Both the position numbers and the translations under genes were made by a program. From positions 5,149,730-5,213,729 of the forward strand of contig NW_024881324.1 of assembly GCF_018691265.1 (NCBI RefSeq): a stretch of DNA of 64,000 nucleotides, given 5' to 3'. The notes beneath the pieces were generated by a model. It was not told the DNA's origin. It saw only the letters and a program-made list of their open reading frames with translations, and ran no database searches. Each line of letters starts with the position of its first letter. Position 1 is the stretch's first letter. Source of the stretch: Tyto alba (Eukaryota; Chordata; Aves; Strigiformes; Tytonidae). Below are positions 62,801 to 64,000 of this stretch, in pieces.

Positions 62801-64000
62801 GACTGAATCCCCCTCGAAAAGAAGTACTGCTGTTTGTCACATGGGTATAGTTGTATAGATGTAGGTAGATCCATACAACTCTGTGTGAGGATGCTCTGAT
62901 GGGATAGTGTTGGTTTAAGTGCGTGTGCACATGTGCAGCTATTAAACTGCTATAGTACACTAGTTTAAATTCATACCTTGGATTATACAGAACACATTAA
63001 ATCTTGCACGTGTTGAGGAGTTGAAAAGAAAGCCTTGTAATTATTAATGGTATTATCAATTATGGTAATCTCCTTATCCTGGTAAGCAGTCCCGTATACA
63101 GAAATGCTGAAATACAGCCAGTAGCAAGTCTCTATGGTAGAAACTTTTGTGCAAGGCCTGGTGCATCCACAGGCTTGTGGCCTGTAAATTGACAGGGATT
63201 TGGAAAGAAGAAGCATTTTTATAGGTAATCAAGCATTCCAAGTAATAGCAGAAAGCATTCAGATGAAAATGTGTAACCTAAAGACAAGGGCTGTTAAACA
63301 GCAGCTGAAGATCTAAACTTGATTGTTATATAAAGAATGTGAACCTCTGCTCTGGGGAATAAACTATCTTAAATTGATTAAAGAAATGGAAAAACTAAGT
63401 AGCTGAGCATCACATGGCATCCAGGCATGGACTTTCTTGTGCCTTTCTCTAAAGTGCCTATAGACCTGGACTTGATTCCCACGCAGATCTAGATGGACCA
63501 CTTCTCTGCCTCACACTGGAAGTTTTTCTGGCCCTCTGTGGAACCTTCTAATGGCGTGCATATCTGTGTTTTATTGCATTCAATATCATCTGCTCTAAAT
63601 ATAGTTTGTTTGCTTTCCAAATAAACCTGGGTCTGCTAGTCATTCCGATTCACCACTGCAAACTTAATAATTTGATGTTCTCAGTAAACACACACTCTGC
63701 AAGGCAATGGGTGATTGTTTTAAAAGGAATCACTGTAGGACCCCAGGCTATCATTGTTAATTCTTTGGGATATGGTCATGTCAACCCCCCATCAAAATCT
63801 CATAACAGAAGTTACTTAAAAAGAAATCCAACCAACCCCCCCCCATACCCAAACCTCATATACCTAATTGCTTAGAATTTTATATGTTCAGTGCTTGTAT
63901 TCAGAATGTTTCAATGTAAAGCAGGTTCAGTGTTTCTTTCAGCATGAAGCAGACCGTGTGTTGTACATCTTTATCACAATAGCATTTTTGACAGCATGGC
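53849..64000. other. Long intergenic stretch, nothing recognised
   Basis: About 10 kb with no exon, RNA gene, CpG island or LTR that I can support. A T run lies at about 58949-58969 and a C run near 63836-63843. The open frames are short, overlap on both strands and show no family features. It may include distal regulatory DNA of NRSN1 or old decayed repeats, but nothing in the sequence proves either. Confidence 0.4.

Overview
This window looks like a bird chromosome. It is mostly non-coding, carries a full-type CR1 LINE ending in the avian ATTCTATGA-type tail, and contains several LTR retroelement families of the kinds seen in avian genomes. It also holds two recognisable vertebrate genes with proper GT-AG introns. 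I cannot name the species from sequence alone. I see no tRNA, rRNA, CRISPR array or operon-like structure.

Host genes. Two protein-coding genes lie on the minus strand. LRRC14B (6521-9597) has two coding exons that join exactly to a 516-residue protein of the PRAME/LRRC14 leucine-rich-repeat family. NRSN1, neurensin-1 (35888-37493), has two coding exons that join exactly to a 195-residue two-pass vesicle membrane protein. A CpG island at about 41850-42720 contains a good minus-strand splice donor and is the likely NRSN1 promoter and non-coding first exon. The sequence to the right of the island (about 43-64 kb) holds no gene I can support and would be the region upstream of NRSN1.

Mobile elements. 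The left edge (1 to about 2085) is the 5' end of a minus-strand class II (ERVK-like) element. It has an LTR, a Lys-type primer binding site, and a leader made of about 50-bp degenerate tandem repeats, split by a solo LTR. A gammaretrovirus-like provirus (about 22603-31310) keeps both LTRs, a candidate primer site, and gag, pol and env remnants. It is broken by many stops and frameshifts, and two solo LTRs of another family sit inside it in opposite orientations. Three solo LTRs of about 1073 bp (3051, 47855, 52769) each have a perfect 5-bp target duplication. A CR1 LINE fills 13100-15455. LTR families are labelled A (about 490-590 bp), B (593 bp) and C (about 1073 bp); these are my own labels.

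Remaining sequence is intergenic or intronic, with small local duplications, homopolymer tracts and a few coding-like stretches listed with low confidence. I did not find a new multi-gene system. The most noteworthy items are the layered retroelement history, the in-frame stop between gag and pol, the repeat-bearing ERVK leader, the LRRC14B-NRSN1 neighbourhood, and two unexplained low-stop or coding-like segments at 39.3 kb and 44.9-45.8 kb.
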